NCBI GenBank assembly: GCA_963693285.1
Contig: OY848921.1
Span: 6,523,229 to 6,587,228, forward strand
From: Xestospongia muta
Lineage: Eukaryota > Porifera > Demospongiae > Haplosclerida > Petrosiidae
Direction of reading: 5' to 3'
DNA: 64,000 nt
A program made the position numbers and the translations under genes. The notes under the pieces are model-generated. The model had not been told where the DNA came from and ran no database searches. It saw nothing but the letters and a program-made list of their open reading frames with translations. Positions 1-13,379 of the stretch are shown here, one piece after another. Each line of letters opens with the position of its first letter. Position 1 is the stretch's first letter.

Positions 1-1722
1 GCTCTCTCTTTACTCATCCCTATTATGGATCAGCAATATACTATTGGTTGTGCTTTAGCCTCAATTCTAGCAAGCTTGATAGTTTACAACAAAGTCATGA
101 AGCAGTTACAAGCAAGCTCTCTAAAGTCATTACATATTGGCTAAGAGAAAAAGCTAGTACAGCTACATGGAAAGAGCTACTTGAGGCAGTTGAAGGTAAT
201 ATCGTAGATAATCGTCAAGTTGGTGAGGATATTCGTCAGTTTCTGACAAACCAAGTATACTTCAAAGGAGGTATGTTATTTGACATAATGCTATGGAGTT
301 TATGTAAAGGATTTCTTATTGTATGTGATTTTCAAAGGCACCAACGAAATTAATCCACATTAAGTAACTGCCAATGGATATTATAATCAATGAATGTAAT
401 TACTGCTACTGCAAGCATCAAAATAATCTAATATGTTTTTATGATCATAATCTTGTTTATATCTATACAGATTTTCTATTAGCAAGATGTGTAAACATAA
501 ATATTTAGGTTAATGCTTAAATACATTTTGTCCCCTTTAAACTGAAGGACCAGTCATTTTAATTTTATGGTATGTAGTATAACAATCTTATATTAGTACT
601 CAAGTAAGTGTAAGCAATAGCTTAAATAATACAAAATTGTTAGTCATATTAATGAATGAAAGGATGGAGATATATAGAAGTAAAGGGCACTAAATAAAAG
701 TTTTCACAGAAAGCCATTTATTATGAATAATTAATAAATTAAACTTTTGGCTGCACAGCCTGCACTTGTGTCTCATCATACTTTAGCTATAATCAAAAGA
801 ACCAAGGTACACATTGTTGTAAGTATAGGTTACACTATAGTTTAATATTTAGTGTAATAAAACAAGTAATATACAGTGTTAAACAGTGTTATTTTATGGT
901 AAGAAAATGTTTTCTCTGCACGAAGAGATCATCAGTGACAATTCTTAGCACATAATTATCATACAGGATACCACATATTTAGCTAAGCAAAAAAATGTTG
1001 TGCATAACAATTTTGTATGATAACATTATTCCCTTTTATCTGCAAAATTATTAATTCTATCTTTGAAATATGCAATCAAAATAAAAATTGAATGTTTGTT
1101 AAAGACTGTTATAAGTGAAATGATTTGCAAAAAAAAATATACAGTGTCCAAATTTCCAGCGCAATGATACATGCATTGCTAAATTACTTTGTGGACACCC
1201 ATTAGCTCCATATTTCCATAACCTACTTACATCCTTTATCTGTATCCTTCCATTTTATAGATTCTCAAAATGAAGAAGAAAGTTCTAAATTCATTAAGCC
1301 TCAAAAAACAAGTAGGCTTACTCCATCAATAGATTTAAACGTACCTATAATAATGATAATGAAGTTACAATAGTTACCTAGCCAATTTAAAAACCCATAT
1401 ATTTTTAATTTTAGCCATTTTAAGTTCTGATGCCTAATTTAACATGTTTTTAACTTTGACAGTTTGGTGGTATAACTCTTGCTCCTAAATTTAAAATCAA
1501 TAATTATGTCAAATAAACGGAATTATTTGACTATCTGATCAAGGCTCTAATGTATTTACACTTATATTCTTTACTCCAGGCACTTGTGGCAGCCAAAGCA
1601 AATACTATCTCCTTTATTTTGGTATATTTGTAATAGTCTTGATTGCTGCTGTCATTATTGGCTATTTGGTACATTTTTATAAACATAGTAATTTCTTGGA
1701 TAAATTTTATCCCTTTTTCTAG
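1..1722 (+). pseudogene. 3' end of a Roc-COR-Death gene with a C-terminal membrane anchor (partial, frameshifted)
   Basis: The left edge of the window enters a Death-domain exon (1-270), homologous to the terminal exons at 37429-37754 and 63114-63439. Compared with the copy at 14922-15233, one base is missing near position 58-61, so the reading frame shifts inside the domain. The later frame contains the conserved [11 protein letters not shown] segment. The exon ends in phase 1 at GTATGT. Two more in-frame exons follow: 1261-1311 (acidic linker, phase 1 to 1) and 1580-1722, which encodes a hydrophobic segment (FGIFVIVLIAAVIIGYLV), a short basic tail and a stop. The phases agree across all three exons, so the ancestral protein ended Death-linker-transmembrane, unlike the intact copies, which stop right after the Death domain. 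The Roc-COR part lies outside the window. It is called a pseudogene because of the frameshift, but a sequencing error in one base cannot be excluded. Confidence 0.7.
1580..1722 (+). other. Terminal exon encoding a predicted transmembrane segment
   Basis: The acceptor CTCCAG precedes about 46 codons ending in TAG at 1720-1722. About 18 consecutive apolar residues are flanked by polar/aromatic and basic (HFYKH) residues, typical of a single-pass anchor with a short cytosolic tail. It joins in frame (phase 1) to the preceding 51-nt exon. A matching linker exon exists at 16290-16343, but no matching membrane exon is visible downstream of it. Confidence 0.6.
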
Positions 1723-2523
1723 ACTATTCCACTTCCTAAAGAGTTTTGTTAATGGATTGTTATGTATTGACTTTATGTAGATCTTTTTAAGTGAATTCAG
1801 TTTCTTTATTTTCCATAAGACTTCACAACATGTACATAAAGAACAAAATTTCTATTACACGTTTGGATGTCCTTTAGTAAACTTTTGCCAGTAAAATTAA
1901 CTTTAACAATGGATGATTTAAGGTAAAAAAAGATGTGACTGAGGTTTGCAAAATCTTATATCTAAATAGTTGGAATAGTTGAGTATTGTATACAATTATA
2001 AGTAATATCAAGCGCCAGGGCACAATAGAGACAGCAAACATATACAAAGAATAATTTTTTAAAATGCCTTGTAAGAATAATAATAAACCAAAAGAGCAGA
2101 ACGACAGCTGGGTAAAACTTTATATAGCAGTAACAATACCAGTTTTACATGCTAGTATCATATAGAGTTTTCTTGATAACTAATTGTTATTGGGATGATA
2201 TGTTAACTGCCATTGTACTATCTCCACATCAATGAAGCATATTGGTGTAAAACTTGTGACAATAATTTGAGGCATTAGTAAGCTAACGTTTCTATAACCA
2301 GTATCATAAGAACAATATGTCAGACTACTTGCTAGTTTCTACTTTAACACTACTTTAATGCTTAACTAAGAGTTTGATTGCTTTGGAACACTCATATATG
2401 AGAGTTAGATGTATATAAAAGACTGTAAAATTGTTGTATATGAGACGTGAGGCCATTATATATACATCAATGGGAATGTGATGTAATATTTTCTTCAATT
2501 TTATGTTGTTTCTTGTGTTTAAG

Positions 2524-3192
2524 CCACCCCTATCCTCTACAAAAGAAAAACAATCCAGTCAATTAATAATAGAAAGAGATTATATGCAATTGTTAAACAT
2601 ATTATTTTAATCATTCTACTGTAGGTGTCTTGTCAGTGCCCTGTGGTTTGAAAAATGGAAAGCATATGTCAAGAGTGCCACTAAAACAGGAGTTGTTACT
2701 GATTGTCCTGGTTCAGTACTAACTCCATGTAAAAAACGTAAAAATCATCAATGTAGTCTTAAAGACAAACTGAGTAGAGGTACACATTACATACTGGTTC
2801 CTGAGATAATCTGGGATCTGTTGATACATTGGTATGGATTAAGTGAGAAGTCCACCTATATTACAAAGTTAGTTTTGTTTGTGTCTTGTGAAGTAAATAT
2901 ATTGTAATCCATTTATGATGTTTATACTACTAAGATTGACCACGTTGATATAACATTGTATAGCCAATAATTATATGATTGATTAGTTATCTTAAGTGTT
3001 CACATGCTAACTTATTAAATGACATTTTAATATAATTAAATAACCCTAGCCAACTGCTATAGGAAAGTTGTAAAATTCAAAGACATGCTATCACAGAATT
3101 TATAGTGGAGGTGTATCCATTACATATTCATGTAACACTAAGTTCTAGCAAAACATTAAGACCATATACAGTTCAACAAAATGATAGAGTTG
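2524..3192 (+). pseudogene. DUSP-UBL exon fragments of the pseudokinase family
   Basis: Three consecutive exon remnants match exons 2-4 of the pseudokinase-DUSP-UBL genes: a degraded exon 2 (from 2524), a DUSP exon (from 2625, opening CLVSALWFEKWKAYVKS and containing HYILVPEI) and a UBL-start exon (about 3063-3192). No kinase/coiled-coil exon lies upstream and exons 5-7 are not recognisable downstream. In the last exon one A is missing from the run in GTTGTAAAATTC (five As in the intact copies), which shifts the frame. This is a partial duplicate, not a functional gene. Confidence 0.75.
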
Positions 3193-5317
3193 GTAAGTTG
3201 TTAACATGTCTTCTACCAGTCTGTAATACTATATTATAAGTATTATAATATATTATATTATGTAATTGATGAGTAACCTTCCATTTATCAAAATTATATC
3301 TAAACATAATATCTTAATGCTGTATCTATATTTCAACCCTGCATTGTTTGTATTGTGTACCCTCGTTGCCACAGGTTTAGTGAGCATTTTGACTGTAGGT
3401 TTGTATGAGGCACCATTTGTATCAAAATTGGAAAATTATCATAATATATTAAATAACTTTTGATTTACTTCTTATTTATTTAATAAATCATACATTATTT
3501 AGTAAATCACAAGTTATTTAATAAATAATGACCATTAAAAGTAAATCATAACATGCTAACTGTTCCATTGAATGCATATTCAATTTTGACACAAATGGCA
3601 CCCCATAGGATTGCACTTAGTTATTAAAGCTTTAATGGCACCTTTCAAGCTTTCTTCAACACTATAACACTCCCTAAATTTAAATATCTGAGCTCTGAAA
3701 TAAATAGTTGCTCCTCAACACAGTGGATGCTCAACAATAAGACCTAAAGTGAACAGCATCACACATTATATTATAATTAGATGCTGAGGACAGGGATCTA
3801 CATGATTCATGACCCAAAGAAGATATATACCAAGTGTGACGTAGTTATGGCTTCTTATTTAGAGTGTTCATCAATGCCATGTCCTTAAATAAAAAAAAAC
3901 ACTAAAATTAAAGATAGAAAAAGGAAGACCTTTCAAAAGGAGGATGGCTAAGATGGATGGGTTGATTGCTTTTAAAATCCTATTGTGTGTACAGAATACA
4001 TCAATTTACAAATTCATCGTGGAATTTCACCAATGTTTCCCTCCGAAGTTATGCAGTTTCACTCATTTGACTGTCTTATTTGTTATCAGTTTATAGACAC
4101 ATTTGGAGATAGCCATTACTGTCATGAAACTTCTGGTATAATTGGTGTTTCAAATCTTTTATTTTTGTCTACTTAACATGTAGCTTAACCAAAGAATAGA
4201 GCCATGAAAGCCCATAAATGGTGTCTATGGAAAACCTGCAAGTTGCAATGCATATATAGATACTGCAGTGTGGGCTCTGTACTTTATTGCTTTTCATTGT
4301 ACTATTATAACAATTGAATTCATGGCCCTCAATTGTGTACAGAGTTAATAAGTAGCTTTCATACTGTCATTTCTACCATTGTCTAGTTTAAGATGTGTCC
4401 CTAATTTCATGTTTTTTTAGTAATATTGATACACATAGAATAATTGTTCTTGAATTTGCATTCTTTCCTCTTTTATGTTAATTATTGTAATTATATCACA
4501 TTGTTACAACATTAATGAGTGCATTGCTAAAATCTGTCACTACTTCATATGATTATACAAACTGTATAATATAATAATATCACCATTGTTGTTGAATTAG
4601 ATTCTTTCTTTTTTTTATTATGACAGTGAATCTGTTATTAAAATTTATCAATCTCAATGTTTCTGTCACAATGAAATATGATGATACATTTTAGATAATA
4701 GTGCATGTAATTACACATTAAAATTTGTTTGATATTTATGTAATGAATTCTAGCTGATGATAATTTTTATCAATGATTCATTTTCCACTCTTCTATATGT
4801 TCCTGTAATAATGTTAATTTCTCTTCTGATGCTAACTAATAAAAGCTGGTTAATTAATACAAACTACACAGCGTACAATATAACTTTTACCTGTCTGTTT
4901 GTTTATATCACCTCATCACAAAAATTGAAACTACAATATTATAACTAATTAATAACTTTTTACTTACTTTTTTTATGTTTTCTGCAAATCTACATTTAAT
5001 GTTTCCAAAGTCACCAACAAACAACGAAAGAGGTAGAAACTGTAAGAGTAAATGCATGAGTTAATTGTATAGATATAAATATGGTTTTAATTAGCTATAT
5101 AATTCTTTTATACAAAGACAGCCATCTCTTAATATACATATCCTATTTTTAGTGGTCGTAAATAATATCATTAGTAATAGTCTAGCTGGACTTGTTATAT
5201 AGAGAACCTATATGAGTCAACATTATGTTTAATTAATAGGATACAATAGTATTATAATGATTATCAATCAAACATGTTTTGTATAGATGAATCTCTTACA
5301 CTTTTTTTGTATTATAG
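3193..5317. other. AT-rich non-coding stretch
   Basis: I see no exon homologous to the neighbouring families, no RNA gene and no clear repeat array here. Short open frames are of the size expected by chance in AT-rich DNA. Confidence 0.5.
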
Positions 5318-5632
5318 ATATTCAGAAGATTCTCCCAAAAGTTCCAGAAAACAAAGATGTCTTAATGTTACTACTTCTTGTTAAGGAGAGTTGGTACATT
5401 ATTGGTACTGCACTTGGAGTCAATCCCAAAAAGCTGAATAGCTTGGAAAGAAGTAGTAACCAACCATAGATCACTCTGTCAATGATCATAAATAAATGGC
5501 TTATGGAGAAAGACAAAAAACCACATGATAATAGAGGCAGTGGACAGTTCAGGCAGCCATGACACATGTGATAATATTCAAGAATTCTTAATGAAACCTG
5601 ATGTGTACACAAAATACTCTAAACAATATTAA
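5318..5632 (+). pseudogene. Degenerate Death-domain exon
   Basis: After the acceptor ATTATAG the frame reads DIQKILPKVPENKDVLMLL and then WYIIGTALGVNPKKLNSLE, clearly related to the Death exons at 37429 and 63114. An in-frame TAG at 5467-5469 interrupts it, and a frameshift follows before the recognisable end (IQEFLMKPDVYTKYSKQY, stop 5630-5632). The final 'KPDVYTKYS' motif matches the short C-terminus of the intact genes rather than the membrane-anchored form. No Roc-COR exon lies just upstream. Confidence 0.8.
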
Positions 5633-7756
5633 CTGATGAGTGCATTGTCCTAACTTGTATGCAATAATACTATAGGTTTTTTTGTGTGTGATTATATGAT
5701 CTTCATGCTAATTATTCATAGCAATTTCTTTAGTTTCTTTGCTCACAGATCCAGATAGCTGCATGTTTGTATATGCAGCTATCAATTGTAATTAAAGAAG
5801 TAATTTTGTATATTTACTTTCATATATCATCACATCTACAGGAAATATTGCTACAAACATGTATTATTCATTGTGCTCTACTGATATCTAGGTCAGGTAA
5901 AATGTTCTTTCTATCTAGAAGCCTGAAAGAAATGCCTAAGTTAAAAACCAACTGATTCTAGAAGGACTAGCTTATCATTAGATCTATTATAATAGACAAT
6001 GAGTGTAGAGACTTATTCCTTAGTTGGAATTTTATTTTGTAGTCTGATTATTATAATCTTTAAAAAGGTTTTTACTTAATTAAATGGTAGAGATGTATCA
6101 CTTTGAGGTACTTATATAAGTATTTACAACTTGAATTAATGTATTTGAATGAAAGATACAATGTTCTTCACCAATAATCTTACAATGAAGACTAGTGCTC
6201 CAAATATGTGCTCATAATCAGGAGCCTGTATATCAATTTACCAGTAGCTTTTGTCATGCTGTCAGTGAAACTGTCATGCTGATTAGTTCCAAAATAGAAT
6301 ATCACAATATCATTTTATGATCACATATTCACAAACATTATATGTATATACATCCCAATAGCTTGAATCAATCTTAAAATTCCATGTACAATATTGTTTT
6401 GATTAATTTATTTTTTATAGTTATTAAGTAAATATATCACTAAATGCTGATTGATTTGATATCAACACTAAAGTCCTATTTATGGTTACCACTTGTAAAG
6501 TTAACTTAGACAAAAATCTAAAGTGAAATATATTGAGGCATACAGACATATTTTACACTATACATAATTATACTTTAGAGCCAACAACCAAGAATATTAG
6601 TGTCTTATCATTGCCTTCATACTTCAATTATCATTAATAGTTGATGTCATACATACACTCAACTGCAAACTCTAATTACATTATTTTTATTATTTTTTTT
6701 ATACTGACATATAGTCTAGATCTTTCAAACCAAACTAAGCTCTATGACTTAACAACAGATAGGGAAATGACTAACTGTGACATTGCTATTTCTTCATATT
6801 CATATTCACAGTAAAGAACAAGTTGAGAAATCTAAATAGTCAGCTCAATTAATAATAACACACCCTACATGCTATTTTAACACATGTGTTAAAATGCCAT
6901 ATCCAACTATGTTAGCACATGTGACCTGATTTGTTATAATAAGGGATCACTTCTATCAAAACATTTGTGACCTAATTTGTGAAAAGGGAATACTTTAAAA
7001 ACACCTCAAAGACAGCTTCATATACATACAGTTACCACAAATAGTTGTGCAGATATAACAACTTATGTATATACAAGTATTTTTTGAGATTTTTTAATAG
7101 TGGTTGGTCCAACTGTCTTGCCAGAAGTGTTTCCTTAGTGTTAATCATGTAACAACTACATGTTCTATGTTTTAATAAATCAGAGCTAGAAAATGTGCAA
7201 AACTATTATAGTATTGTTTAAATAGTCATTCAGCATAATATGAATTGGATTAACATTGACAAATTACATATTAAAACTATGCACCTTTTTTGTCTGCACA
7301 ATGATATGTACTGTTGGCAGATTTCAGTTAACAAAATATATTGCTCATTTATTCTACACATTTTTCTAACATGCCAATAGTACACAGTAAACAGTCAGTG
7401 AATTTATGATCTGATGACATTGTCTATATATTGGCATTAGCGACTTCACTATACTGTCTTGATGGAAGTATAATATATAAATAATAGGCAGTGTTAAAAA
7501 TTAAACATTAAAGTACAACTTTCTATTACCAACATGCTGACTGCTACCTAAATAATAAATAGTACTTCATAAGGAATTACGCTTGCAGTTTAATAGCTAG
7601 TTGTAGTGTCACCTTTTCTTGATCAGGCTTGATGTAACAATAACGTTTCTGCCTACACTGTTCTCCACGCTTTACTGCAAGAAATGATGATACCATATAA
7701 CTACACAAAGTAAAAATTTTAGCTCCTCCCTTTCTAAGGATATCCTAGGGCAAAAG
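5633..7756. other. Upstream region of the first pseudokinase gene; start of module 1
   Basis: There is no gene here. From about 6080 the sequence is repeated before the other kinase copies (about 19830-21076 and 42400-43747), including the block around 6540-7090. It therefore marks the left part of the duplicated module and probably holds the shared promoter of the kinase genes. No clear TATA box is seen. Confidence 0.6.
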
Positions 7757-10700
7757 ATGGATTTGGAGTTGTCATTGATGAACCAAATACAGCCACTATT
7801 ACTAGATGAAGTAATAAAGCAAGACATCGAAATAGGCCGTGGTACGTACGCTACTGTGTTCGAAGTACAAGTTCATGGGCTAAAATGTGCGGGTAAGCGA
7901 TTGATTCTAGAATCCGTGCTGCAACAAAATGACAAGTTTAAAAAGAAATTCGTTGCTGAGTGTTTGCTGCACAGCTACCAACGTCATCCTAACATAGTCC
8001 AGTTAATTGGAGTGTGTATTACACCAGAGCCAACTTTAGTAATGGAGTATCTTCCAATGAATCTAACTTGTTGTTTGGAAACTCACCAAGATCTTCCAGA
8101 GTGGATAAAATCAAGTATTCTTTATGACATTTCTAAAGGCCTCAATTTTCTTCATAATCAGAAAGCTTCTATAGCTCATTTTAGTGTGACAAGCAACAAT
8201 GTTCTTCTCACTGCTCACCTTCAGGCTAAAATTACAGATCTCTGTGTTTCAAGGCTATTTAAGGAGATATCAACTGACAGTGTTGGCTTAATCACTGATG
8301 ACACATCCTCTAACCACTTAGCATTTATGCCACCAGAATATTTCACTGATCATACATCATGTAGTACCAAATTTGATATATTCTCCTTTGGTTGTATTAT
8401 GATACATGTTTTAAGTCAAGAGTATCCCAATCCATCAGAAAAGTTTGACGATAGCTTCATTGATACTGCTATGACTGAATTTAACTTTACTCAAGTCTCT
8501 GAATGGGAACGTCGTGAACACAATCTTGCTGATGTGTCATCTCATCATCCACTCTTACCACTCATAGAGAATTGCTTGGATAATGATCCAGAAGAAAGAC
8601 CTCAAATATCTGAGGTTATAAAGGCCATTGAAAATGCATCACCACCTATACCATCTCCATATAGTGATGGAATAATAGCATTAATAGAGACTCTGAACAA
8701 AAAAGACAGTCAAGTCAGGGAGGCACGCAAAGCTGTCAAGACCAAAGTTAATGACCTACAGGAGATACTAAATGCCAAAACAAGATCTGTTACTCGACTT
8801 GAAAATGTTGTAGAGAAAACAAAAAAAGAGTACAATGACATAGTTACAGAGAAACAAGAAGAGACCAGTCATCTTCAAAGTAAAGTCAGTAGTAACTTAG
8901 TTACAATCAGTGATCTCAAAGAGAAATCAGCAGAACAAGAGAAACAAGTTAAGTCATTAGAAAAACAAATGGGTCTACAATCTACTGTTATTGAAGAACT
9001 TGAACAAAAAATGCAAATGAAAGATGACAAATTATTAACAATGGAAGGAGATCTTGCAGAAAAAGAATCAAAGATAGATGAACTTAGGAAGATAGCCTCA
9101 AGTGTAAAATCACAAACTGATCGCAATAATGAACTTCAACAAGAAATGAAGGTAATGTTGGAAAACCAGGAGCGACTTCAGGCAATTACATCTAATCAAC
9201 AACTTCAAATTGACAGCCTTCATCAACAATTGAATACAACAACAGCCAACAATGTCCTATTAGAGACTACCAAGAATAACTTAGTATTATTACAAGATAC
9301 TATACTACAAGACAAGGCAGATATCATTGACCAACATCAAGCAGAAGTAACTGCTCTCAGAGCAGCCAATGACCTAACATCTGTCAGACAACAAGCTTTA
9401 GAGTTAGAGATAAATATACTTCAAGAAAAAAACAAACAACTCACAGAGTCTACAGTCTCTCTCAAGGAAAGTCTTGATACCACAATGAGACACTTGAAAG
9501 AACAATCTGACCTTGTTAAGAAATTATCTCCGACACAAGATAAGCTGCTAGAAGCTATAACAAAGATAAGTATCAATGGTAAGTAAAAAAATATTCTTCA
9601 ATTTCATAATTATTGTGTCCTGTGTTTAGGCCCACCTTTATCTCAACAAAAGAAAATAATTCAGTCAATGATGAAGCAAAGACTAATAGAAGGAGACTCA
9701 TGGTATATACACTAATTGTTAAATACATTACTTTAGTCATTCTACTGTAGGTGTCTTGTCAGTACCCTGTGGTTTGAAAAATGGAAAGCATATGTAACTA
9801 GAGTTGTTACTGATAGTCCTGGTCCAGTTACTAACTTCATGTTGTTGGAACGTAAAGATCATCAACGCAGTCTTAAGGAGAATTTGGATAGAGGTACACA
9901 TTACATACTTGTTCCTGAGATAGCCTGGGATCTATTGATACAGTGGTATGGATTAAGTGAGATGTCCACCTACATTGCAAGGTTAGATTTGTTTGTATCT
10001 TGTGAAATATAATTACGATGTTTATACTACTAAGATTGACCACATTGATATAATGTTATATAACCAATACTTGTATGAATGCTTAGTTATTTCAAGTGTT
10101 CACATGCTAACATAATAAATGGCATTTTACTATAATTATTAAATGATCCTTATCATCTGCTATAGGAAAGTTGTAAAAATTCAAAGACATGCTATCACAG
10201 TATTTATAGTGGAGGTGTATCCATTACATATCCATGTAACACTAAGTTCTAGCAAAATATTAAGACCATATACAGTTCAACGAAGTGATAAAGTTGGTAA
10301 GTTATTTAACATGTCTCTCCTATTAGTCTAAATACTATATTATATGTAGCTTATTTGATGGAGAAACTCCGTAAGCAGTACAATGTAGGAGATAGCATTG
10401 AGACCAGACTATGGTTATGTCATGAGAGTATTAACACTATACTAAAACCCACAGACACTATGGGATGTAATCAATCACATTATTCAGTAGAACCTAATGA
10501 TGTAAGTACACTGTTCAATAATTGATAATACACTTTTACATTAAATATAGACACTGTTACTTGAGACTAAGATTGGTACTTGGTTAATACAGGAGTCAAC
10601 TAGTAATGGACAAATATTTAATAAACCAAAAGAAGGTATATTAACAAATATTAACTGAAATTAATTAAGAAGTAATTAATGTGTGACCTTCCATTTATAA

Positions 10701-11030
10701 AAATTGCATAATCTAACCTTTAATCACAATGCCTTATATAGTATGCAAATAGCTACAATGACGTAAAGTGGACTCAGCTAAAATAATAATATAAGTATTG
10801 AGAGAGCTAATGTAATTACTGCTCATTCATAATAATGGTATAAATATTAGAGAATGTTTTTAATATTATGTGCTGTTTATTTCTTTTTTCCAGCTAAATT
10901 ATCATGTGTTGTACCTTCTGATGATCAACATATATTACTAAAATCAAATCCCTCCTATATGTATAAACATTTATCACCAGTGGTACCATCGTTTGAAGAA
11001 TCTGCTGACTATGAGACAATGTCATCTTAA
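7757..11030 (+). CDS. Pseudokinase - coiled coil - DUSP - UBL protein, copy 1 (7 exons)
   Basis: Exons: 7757-9578, 9630-9702, 9751-9981, 10166-10296, 10350-10501, 10551-10635, 10894-11030. All junctions are GT-AG and the phases close to 876 residues. Residues about 20-290 form a protein-kinase fold: glycine loop GRGTYATV (27-34), beta3 Lys47, alphaC Glu68, Asn148, an Asp at 161 in 'DLC' instead of DFG, PPE at 192-194, and DIFSFG. The catalytic HRD Asp is replaced (HFS, Ser143), so catalysis is probably lost although nucleotide binding may remain. Residues about 305-600 are a long heptad-rich coiled coil. The later exons encode a DUSP domain (LWFEKWKAYV, HYILVPEIAWDLLIQWYG, IARKVV) and a USP4/15-type ubiquitin-like domain (ETRLWLCHES, LKPTDTM). 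No ubiquitin-protease domain is present. It probably acts as a scaffold. Compared with the other copies, 15 nt (5 codons) are missing in exon 3. Confidence 0.88.
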
Positions 11031-13379
11031 TTTATAACAAGACACACTTACAATATACAATTTATGTCCTAAGTTTATATGGACTCCTGTTATATTAACA
11101 ATGTGCAATTTATCAGTTTATATTAAGGTAATTGTTAATAGCCATTAGGTATGATGATGTTTTATTAATTATTATTATATAAATTTTATTTTTATTTATG
11201 CAATGTCATCTAATTACTGTATTTTGAACTTTATAATGTCTTCTAATATTATACAACCAAATATTGTCCTTCACATGATAGTCATATGTTGTTTTGTCAT
11301 CATTTTTTCAAAAATATTTTTTGGTTACAAATTTAGCTGATCCAGTATCACTCACTAACTATCAATATCCAAAATAAATCTTTTAAAATGATTTGTTCTT
11401 TAGACTTTATGCTTTGAAACTATAATTGTTACAATGAAATGTTTAAGAGTTTGCACCCACCTTGAACCATGTCTACAAATTACAGAGCCGATCGAGCAAC
11501 AAATATTGAATTTTGTTGGCACATGGTAAGCAATGAATTTAATATAATTTACTACAAGCACTATGATCTTAGGTATGACTATTTAAATCTTAACATTCTC
11601 TAACTGAAATACTTCTTAGCTAGCACTATATAGCCATTATAATTATTAACTCTCCAGTCTTTAATATTACATAATTTTCAATATCAAAATGAATCTTAAG
11701 AACCTTTTATAATTATTATCTTGTTCATTATCAACAAATAAACTTTACTATTTATATGCTAGATCATCAAAACAGTCAAGTTTGGTTGTTAATATATTAT
11801 TAATAATATATTATAGCTTAGTGCTACAACTGATTGCATATTTGTCTGGGTATCACAAATAGCTATCAAAGCTGTGATGAGTTTAATTATGATAAGAACA
11901 AGCCAAAACAATAGTATGTGTATCCCCCCTTATAGATTAGAGTATATAAAGATTACATCAGATAAAGTGGTTCACAGATAGCTACAATACATATCATAGT
12001 TGTGATGAGTTAAATTATCATAAGAACATACTACAACTATAGTATGTGTACTCTCCTCATATATAGATCAGAATATATGATGTTTATATCAGATAAAGTG
12101 GTATATATTAGTAATATAATAATATAATAAAATTTATTTAAGGCTACAGTTTATACAATTATAAAGTTTATGATTAGTCCACTACATGCTTGAATCAGAT
12201 TTTATAAAAGATATACAACAATATCCTTTATAAATATCTATAATATTTTTCACAAGTGTGATAATTGAAAGCAATATATGAAACAAAACTACATACTTTA
12301 ACCTTCAGTACATATAGCAATCAATGAATTTTATTAATGACAACTGTGAGTTTGTGACAATGGGTGTGACCAACTATGCTTGAAGCTTCTCATTATTTAC
12401 ACTATATAGCTTGCTTCTCAGCCTACATTTCTAGCTATAGTATTCCACAGGTACTTGCTAATCATACACTCCATTCAATGTTTATAAAAGTCACTTTTTT
12501 CCAAGACAATTATTTGATGTTTTTCATTGTGATCTTGTTTTGTAGCATACAGTTTAGTAATATCCCCCATTATATATGATGTTTGATGCTACTTTAATGT
12601 AATGATTACAGTACCTAAAGATAAACATCACACATGATTTCTTCTCTTGTGACAAGTATAGAATTAGTCAAATTGATACATGCGAATACAAAGATTGTCT
12701 CATAGATAAGTAAAAAGGTGAAACTAGCCAAGACAATTTGAATATATAACTAGTTTTCTATAGGCTCAAAGATGAGCATTATTAAGACTAATATTAATTA
12801 TTTTATATATAAAAATCAATTTTATCTTAGAAGTACATATCATTGACTTCATAAAGATCAATGCAAATATTTCCTACCTATTAATGACACTAGTAGAATG
12901 TAACAAATTGATAATAATAGCTCCAGTGTGATTGATGAAATAAATGTTTGCTTACTGTTAACATTATTATTATTTGTATTTACAATATACACATCATCCT
13001 TTATAACAGTTCATATGTTCAGTATTCATGTTGTTTAAATGTTCTTTATAGTCCAGTGAAGAAATATACTAACTATACATTTAATGTTGACTATGTAATA
13101 TAATATGTACAAGAATTATTATATCATGTTTTATTACTAGCAACAATGTCAATACACCTCACTAAAATAATGGTGCCATTGAACTGAAAACTTTTATTAA
13201 TATATTAGCCGTGGTATTAAGTTAAGCTAATAGTGCCATTAAATGTCTTCTTTCAATGCATAGTTTCAAATAATGTAATAGATGTTACATTGTAGTGACA
13301 TTCCTTGTTACTATGTGTCTTTCTTTCTTTTATGTTCCTGTAACGACACCCTGTATTCTCATTGCATAACAATTTATAG
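11031..13379. other. Intergenic; deleted SPT4 locus and upstream flank of a decayed Roco gene
   Basis: The region is homologous to the downstream flanks of the other kinase genes, but the SPT4 exons found there are missing (see the relic at 11448-11505). From about 12960 the sequence resembles the 5' flank of the intact Roc-COR-Death genes (28310-28470, 51470-51650). At the position of their ATG exon (around 13130-13160) the coding sequence is not preserved. Confidence 0.55.
11448..11505 (-). pseudogene. Relic of the SPT4 promoter/5' flank
   Basis: The segment GAGTTTGCACCCACCTTGAA and its continuation match the sequence just upstream of the SPT4 start codons (near 25845 and 49440). Directly to its left, the sequence around 11417-11440 matches the 3' flank of the SPT4 genes (near 24640). 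The whole coding region between these points is gone, so module 1 has lost SPT4 by a deletion of roughly 1.2 kb. Confidence 0.65.

Noticed and set aside
3985..4176. Short open frames between 3.2 and 5 kb
   Set aside because: Each is about 60 codons with no motif, no splice support and no repetition in the other modules.
8875..9126. Minus-strand open frames within the coiled-coil exons (also 22079-22330)
   Set aside because: They are antisense shadows of the heptad-rich coding sequence; the Ser/Phe-rich translation is typical of such shadows.
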